From: Chromatium okenii
Lineage (GTDB): Bacteria; Pseudomonadota; Gammaproteobacteria; Chromatiales; Chromatiaceae
Reading direction: 5' to 3'
Assembly (NCBI RefSeq): GCF_002958735.1
Contig: NZ_PPGH01000034.1
Location: forward strand, 310,001-374,000
DNA: 64,000 nt
Notes under the pieces: generated by a model
What the model saw: the letters and a program-made list of their open reading frames with translations, nothing else
Databases searched by the model: none
Told to the model about the DNA's origin: nothing
Shown: piece after piece, positions 9,609 to 19,971 of the stretch
Layout of the letters: every line of letters begins with the position of its first letter
Numbering within the stretch: the first letter of the stretch is position 1
Made by a program: the position numbers and the translations under genes

Positions 9609-9652
9609 ATAATCCGCAACGACAACGCATTTCCCATTTATGGAGAACGTTG

Positions 9653-11200
9653 ATGTTTGAAGCAACAAAGGTTGGCCGCTCAGTCAGTAAAGACGATTAT
9701 CAGGATCAACAGGAGACACTGCGCACACAACTATTAGCAGCGCAGCGCGATTTGAAAACTGCCAATGTCCCATTAATTGTGCTGATTTCTGGCGTAGAAG
9801 CAGCGGGCAAAGGCGAAGTTGTTAACCGCCTTAATGAATGGCTGGATGCTCGCGGTGTTCAAACATTCGCCTTTTGGAATGAATCCGATGAAGAACGCGA
9901 GCGCCCGCGTTATTGGCGCTTTTGGCGTTCATTGCCCGCTCGCGGCGATATTTCAATTCTATTCGGCGGCTGGTATCAAACGCCAATTGAATACCGCTTC
10001 AAAGGTTATTGCACCGATGCAGAACTGGATGGCGAATTAAATCGCATTGTTGATTTTGAACGGATGCTCATTCAAGATGGAGCATTGGTGCTCAAATTTT
10101 GGTTTCATTTATCTGAACCAGATCAAAAATTACGACTAAAAGAACTCTCCCGCGACGACAAAAGCCGTTGGAAAATGTTGCCGGATAAAAGCAAATTTTC
10201 TGAACATTACGCCGCATTTGAACAGGTCGCCGAGCGGGTCATTTTACACACCGATCGCGGCAATTCACCGTGGTATCTTATTGAAGCAGCAAACAGTCGT
10301 TACCGTGATCTCACCGTTGGCAAAACACTGCTGCACGCCATTCACTCGCGGCTGGCTGAATCAGTCAATACCGAAGAACCAACATCGCCATTGGTGAGCC
10401 CAGAATTGCCGAGCAGTGCCAGCGCCCAAATTACGCTGCTCGATCAATTAGATTTATCGCTCTCCGTTTCGCGTAACGATTACAAACATGAATTAAAAAA
10501 ACTGCAAAACGAAATCAATGAACTGGCGTGGTTAGCGCATAATCAAAAGCGTTCCACCGTATTGATGTTTGAAGGCGTTGATGCTGGCGGCAAGGGTGGC
10601 GCAATTCGGCGCATTACCAATAGTGTTGATGCGCGGTTATATCGCGCTATTCCAGTTGCAGCGCCGACGGATGAAGAAAAAGCACATCATTATTTATGGC
10701 GCTTTTGGCGGCATATTCCTCGTGCGGGATTCATTACACTTTACGACCGTTCTTGGTATGGGCGCGTTTTGGTTGAACGGGTGGAAGGGTTTGCCAGCGA
10801 TGCAGAATGGCGACGTGCTTACGCGGAGATCAATCAATTCGAGGAACAATTGGTCGATCGCGGCGTCATCCTGTTGAAATTCTGGTTGCATATCAGTCAG
10901 GACGAACAGCTTAAACGCTTTAAAGACCGCGAAGATGTGCCGTATAAACGCTATAAAATTACTGCGGATGATTGGCGCAACCGTGAAAAATGGCCGCAAT
11001 ATAAAGAAGCTGTGAATGAAATGGTTGCTCGCACCAGCACCAAACATGCGGCATGGACACTCGTTGAAGGCAACGATAAGCCCTATGCGCGAATCAAAGT
11101 GCTGCGCACCATTTGCGATGCGCTAATACGGGAATTAAAAACTGAGGGCGCATCTACTTCTCGTTATATGCCTTGTGGTGAAAAGCGCATCGACGGATAG
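9653..11200 (+). CDS. pap: Polyphosphate:AMP phosphotransferase, two PPK2 domains
   Basis: 515 residues made of two tandem PPK2 domains. The N-terminal domain has Walker A-like SGVEAAGKGEVVN; the C-terminal one has FEGVDAGGKGGAIRR and a lid motif YDRSWYGRVLVERV. The N-terminal copy has FGGWYQTPIEY instead of DRSWYGR, so only the second half is probably catalytic, as in class II PPK2. It would make ADP from AMP using polyphosphate, which these bacteria often store. ATG 9653 has GGAG seven bases upstream; a TTG at 9650 is an alternative. Confidence 0.88.
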   Translation: MFEATKVGRSVSKDDYQDQQETLRTQLLAAQRDLKTANVPLIVLISGVEAAGKGEVVNRLNEWLDARGVQTFAFWNESDEERERPRYWRFWRSLPARGDISILFGGWYQTPIEYRFKGYCTDAELDGELNRIVDFERMLIQDGALVLKFWFHLSEPDQKLRLKELSRDDKSRWKMLPDKSKFSEHYAAFEQVAERVILHTDRGNSPWYLIEAANSRYRDLTVGKTLLHAIHSRLAESVNTEEPTSPLVSPELPSSASAQITLLDQLDLSLSVSRNDYKHELKKLQNEINELAWLAHNQKRSTVLMFEGVDAGGKGGAIRRITNSVDARLYRAIPVAAPTDEEKAHHYLWRFWRHIPRAGFITLYDRSWYGRVLVERVEGFASDAEWRRAYAEINQFEEQLVDRGVILLKFWLHISQDEQLKRFKDREDVPYKRYKITADDWRNREKWPQYKEAVNEMVARTSTKHAAWTLVEGNDKPYARIKVLRTICDALIRELKTEGASTSRYMPCGEKRIDG

Positions 11201-11237
11201 CAATCATTAACCGTTCATTAAAATAGGTTGCTGCGCC

Positions 11238-11606
11238 GTGATATGGAAACTATTGCTCATGCTGGCGGTGTTATTCACCGCTTATCAAATGGTGCGGCGA
11301 TATTGGCGCAATGCGGTTGGAATTGAAATGCCACTTGCTACTGCACCGCCGGAAATGCGCCGTTTGGCAGCGGCGGTGCTGATTGTGATGGGATTGGGAA
11401 CGGCAGTGCAGTTCATACTGAGTTGGCAACATCGCCACGAGGTCATTCAGGTGCAGGTGGTTAATGCGAATACTGGTCAATTGACGCTGTATCAAGTGCA
11501 GCGCGGAAGTATTGATGGACGATATTTTCGCACAATTGACGGGCGCGAGATGCGCATGGCAGATGTAGAACGGATGATTATTTTGCCGGCAGAAACGAAT
11601 GATTAA
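11238..11606 (+). CDS. Small membrane protein of unknown function
   Basis: 122 residues, not recognised. The first 20 residues form a membrane segment, a second lies at about 44-63 (AAAVLIVMGLGTAVQFILSW), and the remaining 60 residues are soluble with GRYFRTIDGREMRMADVERM. The start is a GTG without a strong ribosome binding site. It follows the PPK2 gene by 37 bases on the same strand and ends three bases before the convergent slp stop. Confidence 0.55.
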   Translation: MIWKLLLMLAVLFTAYQMVRRYWRNAVGIEMPLATAPPEMRRLAAAVLIVMGLGTAVQFILSWQHRHEVIQVQVVNANTGQLTLYQVQRGSIDGRYFRTIDGREMRMADVERMIILPAETND

Positions 11607-11609
11607 CTG

Positions 11610-12134
11610 CTAAAAATGAATACCAATTCCACCGCCAATACGTCCACCGCCGCCACTAATACCAATGCTAATAAACGGCCAAATGAAAACTGGATAACCC
11701 ATATCGGCAACGGGCGGCGGTTCTGGCCACAGCCGCACGGCTGCTTCATCAAGCAACGGCGTTTGTCCATATTCGCGCACTTCGCGCAAGCGCCCAGTGG
11801 CAGTGAGCTGGCGTCCAGTCGGAATATCCATCGACGTAAAATGTTGATGACGAACGCGAAAACGTCCCAGCGGTTGATCGTCAAGATTGGGCTGCCCGCA
11901 AGCATCAAGCGGATAAGCCAGCACTTCTAATTCGGTGGCGTCATTCGGCAGCTGAGTCACGACGCCACCCCAACTGACCACTTCATCTTCACCATATCCA
12001 CTCGCCGCCACGATGGACGGCGTTAATTTGAGATCGCCAACTGGTTTGAAGCAGACACGATGCGTCGCGCAACCGCTCGCAACACTGCCCGCGAGAAGCA
12101 GCGGAAGTAAACGCGAAACGGGTGCGAAATCCAC
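11610..12134 (-). CDS. slp: Slp family outer-membrane lipoprotein
   Basis: 174 residues with a signal peptide and lipobox ASGCA. Slp-family features: VVSWGGVVTQLPNDATELEVLAYPLD, QPLGRFRVR and GRQLTATGRLREVREY. E. coli Slp is a starvation- and acid-induced outer-membrane lipoprotein; the function here is inferred only at family level. The Gly-rich C-terminus (GISGGGGRIGGGIGIHF) is unusual. It is three bases downstream of trm112 on the same strand. Confidence 0.85.
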   Translation of the reverse strand: MDFAPVSRLLPLLLAGSVASGCATHRVCFKPVGDLKLTPSIVAASGYGEDEVVSWGGVVTQLPNDATELEVLAYPLDACGQPNLDDQPLGRFRVRHQHFTSMDIPTGRQLTATGRLREVREYGQTPLLDEAAVRLWPEPPPVADMGYPVFIWPFISIGISGGGGRIGGGIGIHF

Positions 12135-12136
12135 GA

Positions 12137-12337
12137 TTAACGTGCTTGACGATAGGTGTCCATTTCTTCCAATGACAAATGCCGCGCCTCATCTTCTAAC
12201 ATGACCGGAATATCATCACGAATCGGATACGCCAATTGCGCGGAGAGCGAAATCAATTCGCCGCGAGCGGAATCAAAAATCAATGCGCCTTTAGTGACCG
12301 GGCACACGAGAATGTCGAGCAGTTTTTTATCGAACAT
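12137..12337 (-). CDS. Trm112 family protein (UPF0434)
   Basis: 66 residues, beginning [18 protein letters not shown] and containing [13 protein letters not shown], the standard bacterial Trm112-like/YcaR pattern. These small zinc-ribbon-like proteins are thought to partner methyltransferases or assist nucleotide-sugar enzymes, but the zinc cysteines are reduced to one here. It lies between cysG and slp on the same strand. Confidence 0.9.
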   Translation of the reverse strand: MFDKKLLDILVCPVTKGALIFDSARGELISLSAQLAYPIRDDIPVMLEDEARHLSLEEMDTYRQAR

Positions 12338-12373
12338 GGTTATTCCTGTGTATTGAAAATAAGTTGGCAGTTT

Positions 12374-13774
12374 TCAGTCATTAGCGTGTTCGGGCGGACT
12401 AAACCAATTGAGTTTATCGCGCAGACTGACTACTTCGCCCACAATGAGCAACGTCGGTGGCTGCGGTGGATCAGCCATGACCAATTCCAGAATAGTCGCC
12501 AGCGTTCCAGTATAAACCCGCTGCTGATGCGTGGTTCCCTGTTGAATGAGCGCAATTGGCATAGTGGATACGATGCCGTGCGCAACCAATTGTTCAACAA
12601 TGATCGGCAGCCCAATCAAACCCATATAAAACACGACGGTTTGATTGGGTTGCGCCAGCGCCGGCCAATTGATGTTAATCGTACCGTCTTTTAAATGACC
12701 GGTGACGAAAGTGACTGATTGCGCATAATCGCGGTGCGTCAGCGGAATTCCGGCGTAAGCGGCACAACCAGAGGCAGCAGTAATGCCGGGAATCACTTGA
12801 AACGGCACACCTTCTTCCGCCAGCGTGTCGATCTCCTCGCCACCGCGCCCAAAAATAAACGGATCACCGCCTTTGAGCCGCAACACTCGATGTCCCTCTT
12901 TGGCGAGATCAGCGAGCAGCCGGTTGATTTCTTCCTGCCGCATCGCGTGATGATTGCGCTCTTTGCCGACGTAAATTCGGCGAGCGTCGCGGCGTGTCAT
13001 CTGCAAAATCGGTTCAGCGACCAGCCGGTCATAAACCACAATATCCGCTTGCTGCATCAGCCGCAGCGCCCGAAACGTCAATAAATCTGGATCGCCCGGA
13101 CCCGCACCGACCAGATAAACCTCGCCCATCTCAGCATCCAACGCATCGGGCGCCAGCTCGCGTTCAATCACTGCCTCAGCTTCGACAAATTGCCCAGCGA
13201 AAATGCGCTCGGCGACTGCGCCCTGCAACACGCGATCCCAAAACCGTCGCCGGTCGCGCTGTTCGGTAAACCGTGCTTTGACGCGCTCCCGATAACGCCC
13301 CGCCAATGCTGCCAGCCGCCCGTAACCGGCAGGAATCAACGACTCCAACCGCGTCCGCAGCATTCGCGCCAGCACTGGCGAGGCACGACCACTGGAAACG
13401 GCAATCGTCACTGGCGAACGGTCGATAATCGACGGCAGTAAAAAGGTGCAGGCATCAGGATCATCGACCACATTCACCGGAATCTCCGCAGCTCCGGCGA
13501 GCGCCGCGATTTGGCGATTGATGGTCGCATCATCGGTCGCCGCGATAATCAGCCGATTGCCAGCAATATCACTCGGCAGGAAATGACGCGGGTAATGATG
13601 CAAGGTTCCGGCAGCCACCTGCGCTGCCAGCGCCTCGCCCAGCACCGGTGCAACCAAGGTAATCGCCGCGCCGCTCCGTAACAGGCTACTGGCTTTCCGC
13701 GCTGCCGTTGCGCCGCCGCCAACAATCAAACACGGCTTATCCTGAAGATCGAGAAAGATGGGGAGAAATTCCAT
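12374..13774 (-). CDS. cysG: Siroheme synthase (multifunctional CysG)
   Basis: 466 residues. The N-terminal precorrin-2 dehydrogenase/ferrochelatase domain (1-210) has the NAD motif [14 protein letters not shown]. The C-terminal SAM-dependent uroporphyrinogen III methyltransferase domain (from about 215) has [35 protein letters not shown] and [20 protein letters not shown]. It makes siroheme for sulfite reductases, consistent with a sulfur-oxidising phototroph. Frame intact. Confidence 0.96.
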   Translation of the reverse strand: MEFLPIFLDLQDKPCLIVGGGATAARKASSLLRSGAAITLVAPVLGEALAAQVAAGTLHHYPRHFLPSDIAGNRLIIAATDDATINRQIAALAGAAEIPVNVVDDPDACTFLLPSIIDRSPVTIAVSSGRASPVLARMLRTRLESLIPAGYGRLAALAGRYRERVKARFTEQRDRRRFWDRVLQGAVAERIFAGQFVEAEAVIERELAPDALDAEMGEVYLVGAGPGDPDLLTFRALRLMQQADIVVYDRLVAEPILQMTRRDARRIYVGKERNHHAMRQEEINRLLADLAKEGHRVLRLKGGDPFIFGRGGEEIDTLAEEGVPFQVIPGITAASGCAAYAGIPLTHRDYAQSVTFVTGHLKDGTININWPALAQPNQTVVFYMGLIGLPIIVEQLVAHGIVSTMPIALIQQGTTHQQRVYTGTLATILELVMADPPQPPTLLIVGEVVSLRDKLNWFSPPEHAND

Positions 13775-13870
13775 GTGTATGTCCGCTGCGAGAGGCTTGC
13801 AAGAGCGTTGAGTTGCTTCACTAATGCTTTTAATATACTCAATTATCTAGTGTTTTGGTAGGACAACCAC

Positions 13871-14194
13871 GTGCTTAACGAGATCGATTCCGAGTCATTA
13901 CAACAGCGACTTACAGCGGGCGAGTCACTGCTTTTGGTGGATATTCGCAGCCCCGGCGAACGGTTGCAGGGCACGATTCCCGACGCGCTGCCGATGCCGA
14001 TGCACACCATTCCACTGCGACTCAGCGAATTGCCCAAAACTCAGGATGTGGTGCTGTATTGCCACAGCGGAGCGCGGTCTTATCACGCTGGCACTTATCT
14101 GCTGCAACAGGGTTATGACCGCGTATTTAACCTGCGCGGTGGCATCATCGCGTGGGCGCGGCACGGCTTTCCGATTGAACATCCCAGCGCGTAA
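13871..14194 (+). CDS. Rhodanese-like domain protein
   Basis: 107 residues forming one rhodanese domain. The active-site loop is CHSGARS with the catalytic Cys, preceded by LLVDIRSPGE and followed by FNLRGGIIAWARHGFP. Single-domain rhodaneses shuttle sulfane sulfur, plausible in a sulfur-oxidising cell, but the partner is unknown. The start is a GTG at 13871. It is divergent from cysG and lies 78 bases before purL. Confidence 0.9.
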   Translation: MLNEIDSESLQQRLTAGESLLLVDIRSPGERLQGTIPDALPMPMHTIPLRLSELPKTQDVVLYCHSGARSYHAGTYLLQQGYDRVFNLRGGIIAWARHGFPIEHPSA

Positions 14195-14272
14195 TTGCCC
14201 GCATTTCCTCCGCTAATTTCAGCGCCGCCCCACAATCGTTGGGGCATTTTTCACCATCCAGAGTATTTGCCG

Positions 14273-17200
14273 ATGTTGGTTCTTCATGGCGCACCCGCCC
14301 TCTCTGAATTTCGTCTCCGCAAACTTGCCGACCGCCTGAGCGCAAACACGCAAACGCCGCTGCAAATCAGCGCGGTTTATGTGCATTTTGTCGAATTAAA
14401 AGAATCACTCAGCGCCAGCGAGCAGGAGATTTTGACGCGGCTGGTGCTGGATAACGTGCCGCTGCCTGCGACCACTGCGCCAGCAACCGTGATTTTGACC
14501 GTGCCGCGCCCGGGCACCATTTCGCCGTGGTCATCCAAAGCCACTGACATCGCGCACAACTGCGGCTTGAACAAAATCAAACGCTTAGAGCGCGGCATCG
14601 CTTATGACATCACCGGCGCGACCGCTGCCCAGCTCCACGCCATCGCGCCGCTGCTGCACGACCGCATGACCGAAATCGCGCTGTTTGATCTGGAATCCGC
14701 CCACCAGTTATTTGCAGAAACGCCGCCGCGTCCGCTGCAACACATTGATTTTTTACGCAGTGGTCGCGCTGCGCTGCTCGCTGCCAATGTCGAATTGGGG
14801 CTGGCGCTGGCAGATGACGAGATTGATTACCTTGCAGCCAGCTTCACTGCGTTGCAGCGCGATCCGACCGATGTCGAGCTGATGATGTTTGCGCAGGCGA
14901 ATTCGGAACACTGCCGCCACAAGATTTTTAACGCCGACTGGATCATCGACGGCGAGCGCCAGCCGCAGTCGCTGTTTCAAATGATTCGCCACACCACCGC
15001 GCAAGCGCCGACTGGCGTGTTGTCTGCGTACAGCGATAACGCAGCGGTGATTGCGGGCGCAGTTGGGCAGCGGTTTTGGCCTGATCCTGCGACCGGCATT
15101 TACGGCGAACATGCGGAATTGATTCACATTTTGATGAAAGTCGAAACCCACAATCATCCGACCGCGATTGCGCCGCATCCCGGCGCTGCGACTGGCTCCG
15201 GCGGTGAAATCCGCGACGAGGGCGCAACTGGGCGCGGTGCGAAACCAAAAGCGGGGCTGTGTGGATTTTCGGTCTCCAATTTGCGGATTCCTGAGTTTGA
15301 ACAGCCGTGGGAGCAGGATTACGGCAAGCCGGAACGCATCGTTTCTGCGTTGGAAATCATGCTCGACGGGCCGCTGGGCGCGGCTGCGTTCAATAACGAA
15401 TTTGGGCGCCCGAATCTCGCGGGCTATTTCCGCACTTATGAGCAACGCGTGCTTAACGCAGCCGGAGTGTCGGAAGTGCGCGGTTATCACAAGCCGATCA
15501 TGCTGGCGGGCGGTTTGGGCAACATTCGCGCTGAACACGTTGTAAAACAACCATTTCCGCCTGGAACGCCGCTGATTGTGCTCGGCGGCCCGGCGCTGTT
15601 AATCGGACTCGGTGGCGGCGCTGCGTCCAGCATGGCAGCGGGCAGTTCGGCGGAAGATTTGGATTTTGCCTCGGTGCAACGCGCTAATCCCGAAATGGAA
15701 CGGCGCTGTCAGGAAGTGATTGATCGCTGCTGGGCGCTGGGCGAGGCGACGCCGATTCTGTTTATTCACGATGTTGGCGCAGGTGGTTTATCCAACGCGC
15801 TGCCGGAATTGGTGCACGACGGCGGGCGCGGTGGGCAGTTTGAACTGCGCGAGGTGCCGAATGACGATCTGGGCATGTCGCCGCTGGAGATTTGGAGCAA
15901 CGAGGCGCAGGAGCGTTATGTGCTGGCGATTGCTGCCGAGCGGCTGGCGCAGTTCACTGCGATTTGTGAGCGCGAACGCTGCCCGTTTGCAGTGGTTGGC
16001 ACGGCGACTGCTGCCGCGCAGTTGCAATTGAATGATCGCCAATTTGACGAGCGTCCGATTGATATGCCGCTGGCGCTGCTGTTTGGCAAACCACCCAAAA
16101 TGCTGCGCGAAGTGAAATCTTCTCAACTGCCGATTGATCAATCCCCCAACCCCCCTTTTCCAAAGGGGGGCTTTCTTCTCCCCCCTTAGAAAAAGGGGGG
16201 CTGGGGGGGATTTCGGAAGCAATTCACCGCGTCCTGCGGCTGCCGACAGTCGCCGATAAAACCTTCCTCATCACCATCGGCGACCGCAGCATCACCGGCT
16301 TGGTGGCGCGAGAGCAAATGGTCGGCCCGTGGCAAATTCCGGTGGCTGATTGCGCCGTGACGCTGGCGGATTATCGCGGCTACAGCGGCGAGGCGATGGC
16401 GTTGGGTGAACGCGCTCCGCTGGCGCTGCTGAATGCGCCAGCCGCCGGACGGATGGCAGTTGGCGAAGCAGTCACCAACTTGGCAGCAACGCGTATCAAC
16501 CAGCTCGGCGACATCAAACTCTCGGCCAATTGGATGGCGGCAGCCGGTCATCCCGGCGAAGACGCTCGCTTGTTTGAAACGGTTCGCGCCGTCGGGCTGG
16601 AACTGTGTCCGGCGCTGGGCATGGCGATTCCGGTCGGCAAGGATTCGATGAGCATGAAAACGGTCTGGCAAGACGCCAACGGCGAGCGCCGCGCCGTGAC
16701 TGCGCCGTTGTCGCTGATCGTGTCGGCATTTATGCCGGTCGCTGATGTGCGCCAAACCTTGACGCCGCAATTGCGCACCGATGCTGGCGCGACTGCGTTG
16801 ATTTTGATCGATTTAGGACGCGGGCAAAATCGGCTCGGTGGCTCGGCGCTGGCGCAGGTTTACGCGCAACTCGGCGACACTGCGCCCGATCTCGATGATC
16901 CTGATTTACTGAAACATTTCGTCGCCGCGCTGCGCGAATTGCACGACGCAGCGCAGTTGTTGGCGTATCACGACCGTTCGGATGGCGGCTTGATCGTGAC
17001 GCTGTTGGAAATGGCATTTGCTGGACGCTGCGGCATTGACCTTGATGGCGCAGTGCTCGGCGACGATTTGTTAGCGGCGTTATTTAGCGAGGAATTGGGC
17101 GCAGTGATTCAGGTGCGCGGCACTGATGTCGCTGCCGTATTACAAACGCTGCACAATCAACAGCTTGGCGAATGTTGCCGCGTGATCGGCAGCGTGAATG

Positions 17201-18305
17201 ACTGCGATCACATTCGGCTGATAAATCCCGCCCAACTGCCTGTTGATCAATCCCCCCAACCCCCCTTTGCTAAAGGGGGGCTTGAAACTCCCCCCTTTGA
17301 ACAAGGCACACGTTCATCTCCCCCCTTTGAAAAAGGGGGGCTGGGGGGATTTTCAGTCGCGCCGCTCTGCAACAAACGTGGTCAGAAACCAGTTATCGGT
17401 TGCAGGCGCTGCGCGATCATCCCGACTGCGCCGCCGAAGCCTTTGCGCGGATTGCCGCCGCTGATCCGGGTTTGAACGCGCAATTGACGTTTGATCCGAA
17501 TGACGACATCGCAGCGCCATTCATCGCTCGCGGAGCGCGACCACCGCTGGCGATTTTGCGCGAGCAGGGCGTCAACGGTCAGATCGAAATGGCGGCAGCA
17601 TTTCACGCAGCGGGTTTTGAATGCGTCGATGTGCATTTATCGGACGTGATTGCCGGGCGAATTGCGCTGGCGCAGTTTCGTGGATTGGTTGCCTGTGGCG
17701 GATTTTCTTACGGCGACGTGCTGGGTGCAGGCGCGGGTTGGGCAAAAACAATTCTGTTCAACAGTCGCGCCCGCGATGAATTTCAAGCGTTTTTTGAGCG
17801 CACGGACACCTTCACGCTCGGCGTGTGCAACGGCTGTCAAATGTTGTCGCAGCTGCGCGATTTAATTCCGGGCGCAGCGCAGTGGCCGCAATTTCTGCGC
17901 AATCGCTCGGAACAATTCGAGGCACGAACGCTCATGCTCGAAATTGCCGAATCGCCGTCGCTGCTGTTGGCAGGAATGGCGGGATCGCGTTTACCGATTG
18001 CAGTTGCGCACGGCGAAGGTCGCGCCAGCTTCCGCGATGCGACGCATTTGGCTGCCGCGCAGCCGCAGATTGCGCTGCGTTATATCGAAAATGACGGGCA
18101 AATTGCCGAGCGTTATCCGGCGAATCCGAATGGCTCGCCGGACGGAATTGCGGGGCTGACCAGCGTTGATGGGCGCGTCACCATTTTGATGCCGCATCCA
18201 GAGCGCGTATTCCGTGCGGTGCAGCAATCGTGGTGTCCGCCGGAATGGAGCCAAGATGGCGGTTGGATGCGGTTATTTCGCAATGCGCGGGCGTGGGTTT
18301 CCTGA
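14273..18305 (+). CDS. purL: Phosphoribosylformylglycinamidine synthase with two palindromic-repeat inserts; two frameshifts
   Basis: Large single-chain FGAM synthase of purine synthesis. Markers: [68 protein letters not shown], then the glutaminase domain with [23 protein letters not shown] (nucleophile Cys) and MPHPERVFR. The start is ATG 14273 because [12 protein letters not shown] aligns with the family N-terminus. The frame breaks inside each of two repeat elements (G runs near 16165-16170 and 17343-17348). One G restored in each gives 1344 residues, about 49 more than E. coli, the size of the two inserts. Both inserts fall in inter-domain linkers. Confidence 0.92.
16124..16210 (+). repeat. 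Palindromic repeat element 1, inside purL
   Basis: It begins CAACTGCC, then TTGATCAATCCCCC. It carries two C6-T...A-G6 palindromes (one with 9-bp arms and a 3-base loop at about 16153-16170) and ends at a run of seven Gs. In the purL frame it encodes a Pro/Gly/Lys-rich peptide (PPFPKGG, then [10 protein letters not shown] after restoring one base). It replaces part of the linker between the FGAM synthetase halves. Confidence 0.85.
17233..17350 (+). repeat. Palindromic repeat element 2, inside purL
   Basis: It has the same left boundary as element 1 (CAACTGCC-N2-TTGATCAATCCCCC) but three palindrome units instead of two. It encodes PPFAKGG, PPFEQG and [10 protein letters not shown] in the purL frame. 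It lies just before the segment equivalent to E. coli VFSESR, ahead of the glutaminase domain. The matching left ends show the two copies are the same element type. Confidence 0.85.
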
Positions 18306-18349
18306 TATACAACAATCAAAATCGCGATACGCAAATTTGAGGTTGCATA

Positions 18350-18765
18350 ATGAAATATCTATCACGAATGCTCTACGTTAGCCGCAGCAGCATTGGTTTA
18401 GATGATGATGCGGAATTACAGAAGATTTTGGAGGTCTCGCGGCGCAAAAACCCTGATTTAGAAATCACCGGAATTCTGTGTGCTGGCGGTGGTCATTTCA
18501 CTCAGATTCTGGAAGGACCACAGGAAAATCTAATCGGTTATACGGGATTATTTTAGCTGACCCGCGCCATTATGATTCGGTACTCATTGGAATTGCGCCG
18601 ATTAAAAAGCGTATTTTTCACAATTGGTCAATGGGCTATCTAATGAATTCGCCAGATGTCATGGAAGCCCATCGAAAACAATTGCTGGAGATTTGGATAG
18701 GGCGCACTGAAGCGCGGGAACTGGTGACAATGATGAAACAGTTTTTGGAACAGCTTGATCGCTAA
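18350..18765 (+). CDS. BLUF-domain blue-light sensor, one apparent frameshift
   Basis: 138 residues after correction. BLUF features: LYVSRSSIG near the N-terminus (flavin-contacting Tyr), NPDLEITGILCAGGGHFTQILEGP with the conserved Gln, then ADPRHYDSV and FHNWSMGYL (conserved Trp/Met). The frame breaks near 18533; one missing C restores it. A short C-terminal helix follows the domain and there is no output domain, so it would signal through a partner. TGAGG precedes the ATG. Confidence 0.88.
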
Positions 18766-18775
18766 TTTGCAACAC

Positions 18776-18802
18776 AAAAACCCGCCAAATGGCGGGTTTT
18801 TT
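18776..18802 (+). terminator. Rho-independent terminator, bidirectional
   Basis: CCCGCC (18781-18786) and GGCGGG (18791-18796) with a four-base loop, A5 before and T6 after. It ends the BLUF transcript and can also serve the minus-strand response-regulator gene. Confidence 0.9.
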
Positions 18803-18826
18803 AATTAAATTTGAATGAAATGCACA

Positions 18827-18957
18827 TTAAGTCGGCGGCATTCCCGCGCCAGCCAAAACCAAATACACCGCAACTGCTGCGCCTATTCCAAGCAATGTCG
18901 CCATTACAAATAAGCCATATAACAATCCATTCCCGCTTGGCGCTATTGGTTGTTCTA
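18827..18957 (-). other. Open reading frame for a membrane-helix tail, probably the true 3' end of the response regulator
   Basis: Directly after the called stop of the response-regulator gene, the frame one base over stays open for about 40 codons to a TAA at 18827-18829 and encodes STLEQPIAPSGNGLLYG, then a run of about 25 hydrophobic residues and GAGMPPT. The offset equals one missing base, as at the other frame breaks here. A bidirectional terminator follows at once. It is inferred to be the natural C-terminus. Confidence 0.5.
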
Positions 18958-19881
18958 ATGTTGAATGGTTTGTTGAAGCGTGGCAACCGCAGCATCAACC
19001 GTCTCTTTGGCATCACGATGCGCTTTCAATAAGAGCGCATTTTCATCAATCGGCGCTGCCGTACTGGGCGCAGCGGGCGCTGGTTGGTGATCGCGTAAAC
19101 GCTGTTCCACTGAGACCAAAATCTGCGTCCGTTCATTATCAAGGCTGCGTTTGAGTAAATCTGGCAGCGTTTCCGTCGATAAGCGCGTTGATAAGGCTTG
19201 TAAATCTGCAAATGTCGGCGCTGGCGTAGTAGGCGGTGACACAACTGGCGCTGGCGTTGCTGCCGCTGCTGCGAGTTGCGCGTCGTCGATCATGCGCCGC
19301 ACTTCACGCAACAATTCGCCCGATAATTCACGCCGTAAATCATCAAGTAACGGCATCACCAATGCAGCAAGATGTTCGTCAATCAGCGCCAAAACTGCGT
19401 TTTCGGAAAGCTGAGGCGTGGCGGCTGGCGCAATTGGCGTCGGCGCAGTCATTGGCGGTGCAATTGGCATCATTACTGGCGGTTCAATCGTCGGCGCTGC
19501 GGGAATTTCTGCGGTCGCCAATTGAGCGCGGAGACGCTCAAGAATATCGCCCAATAGATCAGCCGCTGCGGATTTGGGCAGAATTCCGAATACGCCTTTT
19601 TTATTTGCAGTTGCCACGAAATCTGCGTCTTCGTGCGAAGTACACATCACAATTGGGATTTGCGCAGTGCGTGGGTCTTCGCGGATCACCTCCAACGCTT
19701 CAAAGCCATTTAAACCCGGCATCATGTGATCCATTAAAATGGCGTCGGGCAATTGCGTTTTTAGAAATTCAAATGCCGATTCCGCACAATCGGCTGTTTC
19801 GACCTCAATCCCGTGCCGTTGCAGTTGAAGCCGCAGGGCGTAACGGGCGGATTTTGAATCATCAACTAAAAGTATCTTCAT
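18955..19881 (-). CDS. Response regulator receiver-domain protein
   Basis: The receiver domain occupies residues 1-120: acidic pair in ILLVDDSKSAR, phospho-acceptor Asp in ILMDHMMPG, and the Lys in GILPKSA. It is followed by a Pro/Ala-rich linker, helices (LRRELSGELLREVRRMIDD), a second Pro/Ala linker and amphipathic helix. No DNA-binding or enzymatic output domain is present. ATG 19881 is chosen because KILLVDD is the usual receiver start. The called stop (18955) may be a frameshift, with a membrane helix following. It lies downstream of bioD. Confidence 0.85.
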   Translation of the reverse strand: MKILLVDDSKSARYALRLQLQRHGIEVETADCAESAFEFLKTQLPDAILMDHMMPGLNGFEALEVIREDPRTAQIPIVMCTSHEDADFVATANKKGVFGILPKSAAADLLGDILERLRAQLATAEIPAAPTIEPPVMMPIAPPMTAPTPIAPAATPQLSENAVLALIDEHLAALVMPLLDDLRRELSGELLREVRRMIDDAQLAAAAATPAPVVSPPTTPAPTFADLQALSTRLSTETLPDLLKRSLDNERTQILVSVEQRLRDHQPAPAAPSTAAPIDENALLLKAHRDAKETVDAAVATLQQTIQH

Positions 19882-19971
19882 TGGAAATAAGACCATGATT
19901 GCTATGAATGGCGTTTGAAGATGCGGCATAACCGATCACTGAATGCGTTGCAGTGTAGCGGTGCGTCATCA

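Noticed and set aside
16124..17350. CRISPR array or transposon in purL
   Set aside because: Units are palindromic, of variable number, lack regular spacers, and contain no cas or transposase gene.
14273..18305. purL as two or three separate genes or a pseudogene
   Set aside because: Adding one G in each repeat-associated G run joins all parts into one family-length protein with all catalytic motifs; both breaks are in homopolymers.
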